64,000 nucleotides of DNA, from assembly GCA_021613535.1 (NCBI GenBank), contig CP075492.1, forward strand, positions 11,780,001 through 11,844,000, read 5' to 3'. Position numbers and translations under genes: made by a program. Numbering within the stretch: position 1 is the stretch's first letter; the number at the start of each line of letters is the position of its first letter. Positions 1 to 9,497 of this stretch are shown in pieces. Below the pieces are notes generated by a model. That model was not told where the DNA came from. It worked only from the letters and a program-made list of their open reading frames with translations, and made no database searches. Origin of the DNA: Adineta vaga. Lineage: Eukaryota > Rotifera.

Positions 1-1647
1 AGAAGCAAGAATGAGAAAAAAAGACGACGAAAAAGAAAAGAAAGAAAACGCCATGCATCTTCTTCTTACATCCTTTTGTTGACGACTAATTATACATAAA
101 TCCAATCGTGTTGAAATAATTAGTTTAGTTCTATTTATATTTGCTCAATAATCAAAGAGATTAAACAAGAAGACTATTGAAAATGGATTAGAAATCTACA
201 GCTTGAGAATAGAACTAGGTAAGTCATCTAATCGATAATAACTATCTATTCGACAGGTTTTCGTCGAGGATATATAAAGCGACAGAAGAAAAAGTAGAAA
301 ATAGAAATATTTGTTTTTATGTCTGTTTTTTTTCTCTTTCTCGGTTTTGGATTTGCTTCAATGATTCTTATTAATCTTATTCATACATTTCTGTGCTTCT
401 AAACACAAGGTACATTCTTCTTTTTTTGTCAAAAAAAGCGACAGAGAGAGAGAACAAATGTAATCATATCATTAATTACCATTTAGTGTCAAAACAATCT
501 CTTTTTTGTTTTATACCGATCAATCAATAAATTATGTATACACTTTTTGTATTAGCTTTGATCTTAAGTTGTTATTTTTTACCTTTGTAATCTAAGATGA
601 TAGATAATTAACGTCTGATTACAGTAATAAATGTCGATGGTTGACAAACGGAACAACTTGATATACTTATGACAAAAGAATCAAAGAATGAATAGAGAAT
701 GTTGATGAATAAGTGGAACTTTGAAGTTTCTATTTCGAAAGTAGAAAACAAATTTACTTTCATAGGATTGATTTCATGTCAATACATAAAAATGTGAAAT
801 GATCTCAAGTGACATATGTAATTTCTTTTCGATAGAGAAATTATTTGTCAGATTTATAATATAAAAAGGTTATGTCAACATTGTTCGTTATAAACAGGTA
901 CTAAATATGGCAATAGATTGCAAAAAATTAGTTCAACTATTAGTTTTTATAAAGAAAGTTTTTGTTTTTCGATATGGTAATAATAATCATATTCTGTCCT
1001 TGTTTGTAGATATGGTATATTCTATCCGTATGTCACATTCGTTTTTCTTTTCGCATGATTTATTATTTTTCGTATGTATGTACGTGAGCAAGGTCATATC
1101 TTACCAAAAATACGTACGGTCGTTAGAAAAAAGTAGTATTAGTACAAAATAAAAATATAATCAAAATAATCATCTATTACTTTGTATTTTCGTTTGTTTT
1201 ATCTATTCGTGAACTGTTAGGATATTGTTGGGCCTTCATAGATAGACAAAATTGAATCATTACATCTAGTATCTTAACCTACTGAACTTTAGAAAAACAA
1301 CTCGTGTCTCACGAGAATATCCATCATCACTCAAATGAAATGATATAATATGATCTTTGTCTAGTAATGTTCGTGATTGCTTATGGAATATATTATTGAA
1401 AGGATTTGTAATTTAATTATTTCAAAATAAATTCATATATAATTCATTCGTTGCGAACGTTCAGAAATATGTATTATTGTAAAGCTTATTTATTTTGCAA
1501 AAAAAAACATCAAATAGACACACAGAGAGTTTAAAGAAAGAATCATGTCATAGTTCATAAAATTTACTGTCAATTTTTCTATTTCACAATTATTTTGAGC
1601 AAGTTCTTCTTCTAAGTTGATCCGTTCTTTTTGCGAAACAATCTGAT
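1..1647. other. gene-free left flank
   Basis: Strongly AT-rich sequence with purine and pyrimidine runs. The longest open frame (907-1152) has a composition typical of non-coding AT-rich DNA and no flanking splice signals. I see no supported gene, RNA or mobile element here. Confidence 0.6.
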
Positions 1648-3357
1648 TTAATAGATGCAGTCAGTACCAAGTGGATTAGGTACAGCACCTCGAGTACAAC
1701 TCCATATACACCGTTTATCAGCATTAAAGGTATGATATGGTCCTTTGCATTCTATAGAGAATAAAAGTAAAATTACAGATATTGAGAAATTACTAAATGA
1801 ATAATGCAAAAATAATCTGGTCTTTTTTTTTCGAATCAACTTGTGATATATTAGTTTGACTTTTAAGTTCAACTTAGGAACGTACTTACCACCACAAACT
1901 CTTCGTCCGATTCGATCATGACCAATTTCATAAAGACCTGGTTTACAAACGCATTCAATGCCAAGTGTGTCAGGCGTTGTACCATCGCCACAACTCCACA
2001 CACATCGTTTGTCAGACGTTAAAACATGATATGGCTTTGGACACGCTATGAACACAGAAGAAAATCGAAATGTCATACATGTGTTCTGGAATTTTGAGAC
2101 ATACCTTTACAGATTCTTCGTCCAAATTGATCGGTACTTGTTTCGACGAGACCACTCTGACAAATACATTCGTTGCTATTGTCATCAGGTGTAGTGCCTT
2201 CACTACAACTCCACACACATCGATTGTCATCTGTTAAAACATGATATGGACCTGGGCAAGCTACGAAAACAGAAGAAAACCGAATTGTCATACATGTGTT
2301 CACAACGCAGAAATAGAGAAATGTGTTCTAGAATTTTGAGACATACCTTTACAGATTCTTCGTCCAAAAGTATCTTTGCTTGTTTCGACGAGACCACTCT
2401 GACAAATACATTCGTTACTATTGTCATCAGGTGTAGTGCCTTCACTACAACTCCACACACATCGATTGTCATCTGTTAAAACATGATATGGACCTGGGCA
2501 AGCTATGAAAAGAACAAAATATATTTACTAAAGGTTTATGTCTAAAAACAAGCAGATAATGCTATTTAAACCACGACTTAATATTTGCATCACTTTTTAT
2601 ATGTGTATGTATAATAACACTTACTAGTACAAACTCTTCTTCCAAATTGATCGGTACTTGTTTCGACGAGACCACTCTGACAAATACATTCGTTACTATT
2701 GTCATCAGGTGTAGTGCCTTCACTACAGCTCCAAACACATCGATTGTCATCTGTTAAAACATGATATGGACCTGGGCAAGCTACTAAAACAGAAGAAAAT
2801 CGAAATGTCATACATGTGTTCTGGAATTTTGAGACATACCTTTACAGATTCTTCGTCCAAATTGATCGGTACTTGTTTCGACGAGACCACTCTGACAAAT
2901 ACATTCGTTGCTATTGTCATCAGGTGTAGTGCCTTCACTACAGCTCCACACACATCGATTGTCATCTGTTAAAACATGATATGGACTGGGACATTCTACA
3001 AAGAGAAAAGGAGAAAAATACAATTGTATGACAACTAATTCAATTGAAGTATGTCAAAGTAAATCATGTTCTATACAAGAAATGCCGACATTTGGTTCAT
3101 CAAGAAAATTTCTCTAACAAAGTTTTGATTTAAAATACTCTGTTTGTAAAATGATAAATTCAAATTATCGAATAAAACCTAGAATTACCTATATCACGTC
3201 TCATACGTCGTTTATCTGCTCCTTCGAGTGATCGTCGAAATTGTCTATGTAATTCATCACGAACTGCATCATTTGATATTCTTCTAGCGTCGACAAACTG
3301 CTGCAATATGATAGAACTTGATATTATTAAAATGAACAAGGACCCAAAACCATGCAT
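1648..3357 (-). CDS. secreted cysteine-rich protein made of six tandem six-Cys modules
   Basis: Seven exons (3357-3189, 2995-2840, 2783-2625, 2502-2347, 2260-2105, 2045-1890, 1751-1648) sum to 1056 nt, 351 residues. All introns are phase 1, so each module exon is symmetric. Exon 1 encodes a hydrophobic signal peptide (FGSLFILIISSSIIL) and a basic propeptide with dibasic sites (KRRMRRD), which suggests proteolytic processing. Each following exon encodes one module of about 50 residues with pattern C-x(13)-C-x(3)-C-x(12)-C-x-C-x(15)-C, starting CPGPYHVL and containing CVWSCSEGTTPD; the last module is truncated after its third Cys region. The ATG at 3357 was chosen because a pyrimidine tract and AG (3364-3363) lie just upstream. 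I do not recognise the family; EGF-like or toxin-inhibitor-like folds are possible. Role unknown, probably extracellular. Confidence 0.75.
2105..2995 (-). repeat. tandem exon duplication, four near-identical module exons
   Basis: Exons 2 to 5 of the cysteine-rich gene are nearly identical, and parts of their introns are too. The introns at 2839-2784 and 2104-2046 share almost the same sequence, and the block around the 2346-2261 intron is a close variant. The exon at 2502-2347 differs most, with SKDTFG replacing STDQFG. Intronic identity indicates recent duplication of exon-plus-intron blocks rather than selection on protein alone. Confidence 0.85.
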
Positions 3358-3372
3358 ATTTACTAAAAACAA

Positions 3373-4144
3373 AAAGAATTTTAATACAAAGGATCTAAGT
3401 CATGTTTTCGGTTGCATCGACTATGTTCAAAGCAAGTTCGCCTTTTTTCAAGATTAATATCATCCCAGGCAAAATTATTCGTTACTTGTCTTTCGCTAAT
3501 GAAAGTATCTAATTTTTTTATGATTCTAGTGAAGAATTTTATAGAGCAATACTACATATGTTTACCTGATATGACGAAATGCGTAACGATTTGAATAGAA
3601 AACAAAAGATTACAGGGTGTTTTTTGTTTATGTATGGGTGACTGTAGAAAAAACGGGGCTAAAATACTATGGCGAAACCTAATCAACCGTATTTCGGTTT
3701 TATCATGTATCATAAAATGACGTAGATATTGCGTTATAATTAACGTATATCCAGATTCTTTGCTGCGTAAATTCGAATGTATAATAATGACGATGATGAT
3801 TGAAAATATGTTTTCCATTAGTTTTCAAGGTTATCAGTGAATATTTGACGCAGTTGCTATTTCTATTAATATTGTGTAAAAACTTCTACAAAAGTTTCCG
3901 ATTGAAGATGAACTCGAAGAATGAAATAAAAATCAAACTGTTTTCGCATCTTTTAATTCAAAGATAGTTGAACGTGTTTCGAAGTACGATGCTTTTTTCT
4001 ATATTAAAATATGGCAAAACGATACAAATAAGTCATTTAAAATCTAGTGACATCTTTCATTATTATTGTTTATTCGAAAAAAAGAGAGAAATATTGTCTA
4101 GTATGGTAAGACAAAGAATGAAACGAAATCAATGAAATAAAATC
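3373..4144. other. gene-free spacer upstream of KIN17
   Basis: AT-rich spacer between divergently transcribed genes, so it should hold both promoters. Two short overlapping open frames (3412-3594, 3552-3818) have no recognisable content. No other feature seen. Confidence 0.5.
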
Positions 4145-5880
4145 ATGGGTAAAAATGGTGGATTCCTAACACCAAAAGCAATTAGTAATCGAATAAAAGC
4201 GAAAGGCTTACAGAAATTACGATGGTATTGTCAATCATGTCAGAAACAATGCCGTGATGAGGTAATTTCTTTTTATTGAAATGAAAAGAATATGTTTCTT
4301 CTCTAGTGCATTATACATCTATGATAATTGTTCTAATCACAATTCAAATGGAAATGAGAAGATTTACTTTTAAATTTATTTCCTTAGAATGGATTTAAAT
4401 GTCATGTACAAAGTGAATCACATCATAGACAATTATTACTCGTCGGAGAAAATCCAGGCAGACATATTGCTAATTATTCACAGTAAAAATCCGAATAGAG
4501 ATTTTACCGTCTAATGCAGATGTATTCATTCTTTATTCAGTGAATTTCATAGTGGATTTTTCAGTACGTTACGTCGTTCATTTGGAACTAAACGTGTACT
4601 TGCGAATACAGTATATTGCGAATATATTAAAGACAAAGATCATGTTCATATGAATGCAACTCGATGGGTTGCATTAGCAGGTTATGTTCGTTGGCTTGGA
4701 AGTCAAGGTAATACGATTGATTATTATGAATTATCAATGTCATCGTTTTTTCATAGGTATATGTGAGATTGAACAAACAGAGCGAGGATGGTACATAACA
4801 TTAATCGATAAAGATCCCGATTCTGTTCGACGTGAAATGGAAAGTGAACGAAAAGAAAAAATGGATTTAGATGATGAACAACGTCGACAGAAATTAATTG
4901 CCGATCAAGTAAATTAGAAAAACAAAACTAAAACAATTGTTTTTATTCTTTGTCTATATTTAGATTCGAAGAGATAAAGAAAAAGGTATTGAAATGCCTA
5001 CGCCTGTATACACTGATTTGATTCGAAAAGATGAAGAAGAAAAAAGTAGATTGAATTTATTTTCAGTTGTCTTTTCTTGATAATGATTTGATTTTTATTC
5101 TAGTTCAAGTATCATTTAATTCAGTTGTAGTAGCAGAAAAGAAGAAAATTTTACCGTATGAAAATTTTTTTCTTTCTTTTCGTAGGAGAAAAATGCTTTT
5201 CTTTTAGTCCATCTATACTCGTTAGAAATAGTACAAAACGATCGAATAGTATTGATGAGATCGAAATTATGGATGATTCGGATTTCAAAAACCAATTATC
5301 AAAGAAAATAGCACTTGATGATGCACGAGACGTAAATATATATTCTATTCATAAAAGTACACATTAATCTTCATTGAAGTTTAGATCAAAGAAAAAAATC
5401 GTAAAGATTATTGGTTATATGAAGTGAGAACATTTATTCAATGAAATAAAGAAAGAAAATCGATTGAGACATGTTTTTAACAGGGAATTACTGTGAAAAT
5501 TGTAACATTAAGATTAGATGAGAAATATTATAAAAAGAAAGGTGTTATTATTAAAGTTGAAAATCATTATCAAGCTATTGTAAAAATGATTGAAACAAAT
5601 GATAAAATTCGTATTGATCAAGTTCATGTTGAAACTGTCATTCCAGCAATTGGAAAGAGAGTATTAGTTGTTAATGGTACACACTGTGGTCAAGAAGCAA
5701 TTCTAGAAGCAATTCATCAAGATTCATTCTCTGTTGATATTACATTACTAACGGTACAAGTAAAAGAAAACTATAGAGTTCAAATGTAATTTTGTGTTGT
5801 TGTTTTTTCTATTTTAGGGATCCATGACAGGCACTCGAATTGAAAATGTGATCTATGAAGATGTTTCGAAATTAGCTTGA
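4145..5880 (+). CDS. KIN: DNA/RNA-binding protein KIN17
   Basis: Nuclear zinc-finger protein linked in other animals to DNA replication, repair and pre-mRNA splicing. Ten exons (4145-4261, 4388-4482, 4541-4707, 4757-4908, 4964-5045, 5104-5155, 5208-5331, 5385-5423, 5484-5753, 5818-5880) total 1161 nt, 386 residues, close to the vertebrate length. The N-terminus MGKNGGFLTPKAISNRIKAK and the finger WYCQSCQKQC...CHVQSESHH are diagnostic. The winged-helix region follows (FGTKRV, HMNATRWVALAGYVRWLG, GWYITLIDKDPDSVRRE). The C-terminal KOW-type tail is present (ETVIPAIGKRVLVVNG, ending IENVIYEDVSKLA). All splice junctions are GT-AG and keep frame. A polyadenylation-like AATAAA lies near 5904. The next gene on the same strand starts 131 bases downstream. 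Confidence 0.95.
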
Positions 5881-6011
5881 TCATTGTTTTTTTTCTGTAT
5901 GATTAATAAATTTATATATTAAAACATTGTTGAAATCAATTTTTTCTTCGTAACATTATTCTAGAGAATATTTAAACTCTTAATTGTTTATTAAATTTGT
6001 AATCTCCTATC

Positions 6012-6590
6012 ATGGTACATACAGCTAAACAACTTATTCGTCAACAAATTCGTCAAATATTAAAATTAATGACGAATGTAGATCGTGTTCATCAATCAAA
6101 TAACATAACAAATACACTTCTTCATCATCCAAAATATCTTTCAGCTCATGCAATATCAGTCTATGTTCATATGAATACTGAAGTTTCAACTCGTGATATC
6201 ATTCAACATGCTTTCATATCTCATAAACATGTTTTCATTCCACGTTATAGTTCAACATCAATGGATATGGTACGGGTTTATTCCTTAGATGATCTCGATT
6301 CTTTACCAATGACAAAATGGAATATTCGACAACCATCATTAGATGATGTAACTCGAGAAATAGCGAATACAGATGTTGATCTTGTTATTGTACCTGGTTT
6401 AGGATTTTCATTGGATGGTTGTCGTCTTGGTCATGGAAAAGGTTTCTATGATAGATATTTAACTTCTTTAAATCAACATTCGTATACAATTGGTTTAGCA
6501 TATCGTCAACAGTTGGTTGAAAATAATGGTATACCAATGAATTCCACTGATGTTCGTCTCAATGAAATTCTTATATCAAAAGAAGACTGA
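6012..6590 (+). CDS. MTHFS: 5-formyltetrahydrofolate cyclo-ligase
   Basis: Converts 5-formyltetrahydrofolate to 5,10-methenyltetrahydrofolate using ATP in cytosolic one-carbon metabolism. It is a single exon of 192 residues, near the usual 200. The signature VPGLGFSLDGCRLGHGKGFY followed by DRYL is the family nucleotide/folate-binding motif. The N-terminal half has the usual KQLIRQQIRQ helix and a HKHVFIPRYSS strand. It lies head-to-tail behind KIN17. A pyrimidine-rich acceptor (TTATTCTAG, near 5958-5966) sits about 45 bases before the ATG and may end a 5' UTR intron or be a leader-splice site. Its stop is only 36 bases from the stop of the convergent next gene. Confidence 0.95.
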   Translation: MVHTAKQLIRQQIRQILKLMTNVDRVHQSNNITNTLLHHPKYLSAHAISVYVHMNTEVSTRDIIQHAFISHKHVFIPRYSSTSMDMVRVYSLDDLDSLPMTKWNIRQPSLDDVTREIANTDVDLVIVPGLGFSLDGCRLGHGKGFYDRYLTSLNQHSYTIGLAYRQQLVENNGIPMNSTDVRLNEILISKED

Positions 6591-6600
6591 TCTTTTTCTA

Positions 6601-6606
6601 TTTTAT
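6601..6606 (-). terminator. candidate AATAAA polyadenylation signal
   Basis: On the minus strand an AATAAA hexamer lies about 20 bases past the stop of the membrane-protein gene at 6627-7646, inside the spacer shared with MTHFS. Using it would make the 3' end extend towards or into the MTHFS 3' region. Confidence 0.45.
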
Positions 6607-6626
6607 TACAAGACGTTAAAATCTTA

Positions 6627-7646
6627 TTATGCACTTAATCGTTTTGTTAATTCTGTAATATCAATTAAAGTATGATCATTAGGAGTTCGATCAGTTTGTG
6701 TTGTTGTTAAATCAACTGCTGATAAGACTTGTTGTCCAATTGATGGAGAACGATGACGAATTATATCAGTTCGATCAGGTTCACGGAGAATACTATTACG
6801 AATAGTTTGAGGAATGGGTATATTTCGTAATAGATGTTGTCCAAGACGATTAGCAAGGCGGTTATTTCGAGCATTGTGCACGAGACTTATAAAAACCATC
6901 ATTAGAAGGATTATAACACTTTGTGAAATAATGAAAATAAAACTTGGTCCGACAGCATGTTTTCCATTCGTATCATGATCATCATTCGATGAAATATTAC
7001 TTATAATTGTATGACAGGTAAAGATTTCTCTTAATGTACTCATTGATGTAAGATTTAACAGAAGATATAAACAAACATTATGTGGTAATTCTTTGTTAGT
7101 CATATAGTTGACAATAAAAGATGATCCATTGACACATATATAACTGAGAGATGGTACAATTTGATCATTATGTGCATCAGTAATAAATAAAGTTTGATTG
7201 ACAATTGATCCATCTTCAACAACATAAGGTATACTAAATATTACTTGAATATTGTTTGATAGGGACGAATGATCAGACGATTCGTCGGATTCATTGGATT
7301 CATCGGAATCATCATGGCTATCATCGCGCTCAGAATACTTGCTTATTGCAACTTTCTGTCGTGATGACATGGCTGTTATAAAACTGAGAGTTTGATTTTG
7401 ATTTTGATACTTAATTGTATGTTTTGATTTTTCAGTATCCATTGCTTGTATCAAACATTTGTGCGATACGTATGTGCCATCTGGAATAAGCATCAGTTGG
7501 CTCATTTCTTCATTATTGTCATCTGATAATTGACGCGACTGAGTTTTTCGGTGAAAAACTGAATGATCTCTACTCGTTTTACCCAAGAGACAATTCAGAT
7601 TTATTACAAAAAAACATATACAAATTAAAAGACGTGACATGTACAA
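6627..7646 (-). CDS. putative type I membrane protein, unknown family
   Basis: Single exon, 339 residues. The N-terminus (MSRLLICICFFVINLNCLLG) is a convincing signal peptide. An ectodomain follows with several N-glycosylation sequons (NQT, NGS, NLT, NIS). It holds an acidic Ser-rich stretch of Asp/Glu/Ser repeats around residues 109-130 and a few cysteines. A single hydrophobic segment (SFIFIISQSVIILLMMVFIS) near residues 233-253 is the membrane span. A basic cytoplasmic tail of about 85 residues follows. I do not recognise a domain. The ATG two codons earlier (MY then MS) is equally possible. Convergent with MTHFS. Confidence 0.65.
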   Translation of the reverse strand: MYMSRLLICICFFVINLNCLLGKTSRDHSVFHRKTQSRQLSDDNNEEMSQLMLIPDGTYVSHKCLIQAMDTEKSKHTIKYQNQNQTLSFITAMSSRQKVAISKYSERDDSHDDSDESNESDESSDHSSLSNNIQVIFSIPYVVEDGSIVNQTLFITDAHNDQIVPSLSYICVNGSSFIVNYMTNKELPHNVCLYLLLNLTSMSTLREIFTCHTIISNISSNDDHDTNGKHAVGPSFIFIISQSVIILLMMVFISLVHNARNNRLANRLGQHLLRNIPIPQTIRNSILREPDRTDIIRHRSPSIGQQVLSAVDLTTTQTDRTPNDHTLIDITELTKRLSA

Positions 7647-8494
7647 GTCCGATAATAGAGAAAATGAAAGTTAACGTCGAACTCTAAATGTATTATTCAA
7701 CGTCTGTATTTTTGTATTTAAATCACAATTTACTCGCATATTTTATGTCATGATATAGTACTTCCAGATCGATCATTGATGTATAATAGACTCCTAATCA
7801 TATAAATGTTATGTTGATACACTTTATCGATTAGTGAAAAACATTGCGCATCTAATATTCAGATCGACTCAGAAGATCTGCATATCAAAAGAGGTCACTA
7901 ATATATGGGTAAGTCAAAGACGATGATATCTTACAATAAAGAAAATAATTGCAACGAATGAAAAGACTATTTTTTCTCTTTCTTTCTCTTTCTCTTTCTA
8001 ATAAACAATAATAATCAATGTGTCTGCCTAGAGAAATCGATTTTCATTTCTATTTGTACATCATCGTCAATAGTCAATACTCGATAACCCACCATAAAGT
8101 ACATATATTTCATTTTACTCTTAGACGAGAAATATTCTAAACTTTAAACATTTTTGTCTTCAATCAGTAAGTACACCAACATTGAGCGAGAGAGAAAAGT
8201 TCAGCATCTCTTTGATTTAATTGAATTAATCAATATTAACATTACTTGTCCACAAAATAAATCTCGACAAAGAAATTTGTGTACCACATGACTTTTACTA
8301 GAAAATACAGTGAACAATCTTTATATAATAACACGTGTACCGAACACGTGTTTACAACAAAGTACAACTGAAAGGAATGAAATGTACTTGTTGGATCCCA
8401 GACGGCAATGCTTATTTAAGACTGATGTAAAAACATATGTGTCTCTCTTTTAGATCGATTCTTTTTATTTTTCTTCGTTGATATTTCATTGAAA
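7647..8494. other. promoter-bearing spacer between divergent genes
   Basis: No gene seen. It contains a TCTCTTTCT-type pyrimidine run near 7976-7999, a paired E-box (8332-8350) and a pyrimidine-AG acceptor (TCTCTCTTTTAG, near 8453) upstream of the glycosyltransferase start. Confidence 0.5.
8332..8350. promoter_or_regulatory. paired CACGTG E-boxes
   Basis: Two perfect CACGTG hexamers at 8332-8337 and 8345-8350, each inside an ACACGTGT-like context. They are spaced 13 bases start to start, so they lie slightly more than one helical turn apart. They are about 150 bases before the ATG of the family 2 glycosyltransferase. CACGTG is bound by bHLH factors such as Myc/Max, USF and CLOCK families; function here is inferred. 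Confidence 0.4.
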
Positions 8495-9497
8495 ATGAAT
8501 CAATTAGAAGGTCGAAAATTGAAAATTTCAGTTGTGACACCTAGTCATAATCGTTTAGAATATTTAAAAGTTGCTGTTATGTCTGTTCAAGTCAATGTTC
8601 TTGCACCACTTGATATTGAATTTGAACATATTATTCATGATTGTGGTTCAACTGATGGAACAAAAGATTATTTCATTAACAATTTACCACCTCAACGTAT
8701 TTTCTATATCAAAGATCAAGGTGATAATAAAGAATCAACTAAAGATCGTCAATGGATTCAAGCAACTGAAGATTTACGAAAAGATGGCAAAGGTGAATTA
8801 GCTGATAATATAACATTTATTCGATCAGAACATAAAGTTCCACCAAGTCAAGCACGAAATATTTGTATTCAAAAGAGTACTGGTCAATTTATTTGCGTCC
8901 TCGTAAGTTCATAATCAATATTTAAAACGAAAATTTTGATTATTAAATATCCTGTAGGATGATGATGATGTTTTCCTTCAACGTACTATTCATAATTTTG
9001 CATATGCAATTTTACAAAATCCAACCAAGAAATTCTACATCTCGGATTTTCTTCGTGTTAATGAACATCTTCAATACATGACCAAAGAAGATTATTATGG
9101 ATGGGTATTTTCATCGCCACAAGAAATGCTTCAAGCTATTTTCGATAGTTGTCATTTTATTCAAGGTATGATTATTAATTGTTATAGAATATGTTTAATT
9201 TTTATATTTAATTTTTCTCTAGGAAATGTTTGTTTCAGTAGAAAACTGTATGAAGAAGTTGGTGGTTATGATGAATCTGTTGGTATGGCTGAAGATTTAG
9301 ATCTTTACGTAAGATTTCTTATTCATGGTCATTTGAATGTTTATTTACCAATGATTTCACATTTACATCGTATGCATACGGCCAATTTTTCAATTGGTTG
9401 TGATCGAGATAAACATTATTCCGATTTAACCGAGATTTATAAACGTAATGAAGATAAATTAAAAGTTATGGGCATTCAATTAAGATTAAGCAAATAA
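8495..9497 (+). CDS. family 2 (GT-A) glycosyltransferase
   Basis: Transfers a sugar from a nucleotide donor to an unknown acceptor. Three exons (8495-8902, 8958-9165, 9223-9497) total 891 nt, 296 residues. The GT2 start ISVVTPSHNRLEYLKVAVMS is clear. A D-G-S-like nucleotide-binding segment (HDCGSTDGTKDY) follows, with acidic DDDDVFLQRT at the metal-binding position. The acceptor-side motif is GGYDESVGMAEDLDLYVRF (the ED/LD motif). There is no signal peptide or membrane helix, so it is probably cytosolic or complexed. Such short single-domain GT2 proteins are common in bacteria and patchy in animals, so horizontal origin followed by intron gain is possible but unproven from this sequence. Confidence 0.85.

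Noticed and set aside
907-1152. Possible 81-residue protein
   Set aside because: Composition typical of AT-rich non-coding DNA, no splice signals, no recognisable motif.
2246-2479. Plus-strand open frames inside the cysteine-rich gene
   Set aside because: Antisense shadows of the duplicated exons; they repeat with each module and have no start context or domain.
2100-3000. Regularly spaced near-identical repeats resembling an array of short repeats
   Set aside because: They encode the duplicated cysteine modules on the minus strand with intact frame and splice sites; unit length and content do not fit CRISPR or satellite DNA.
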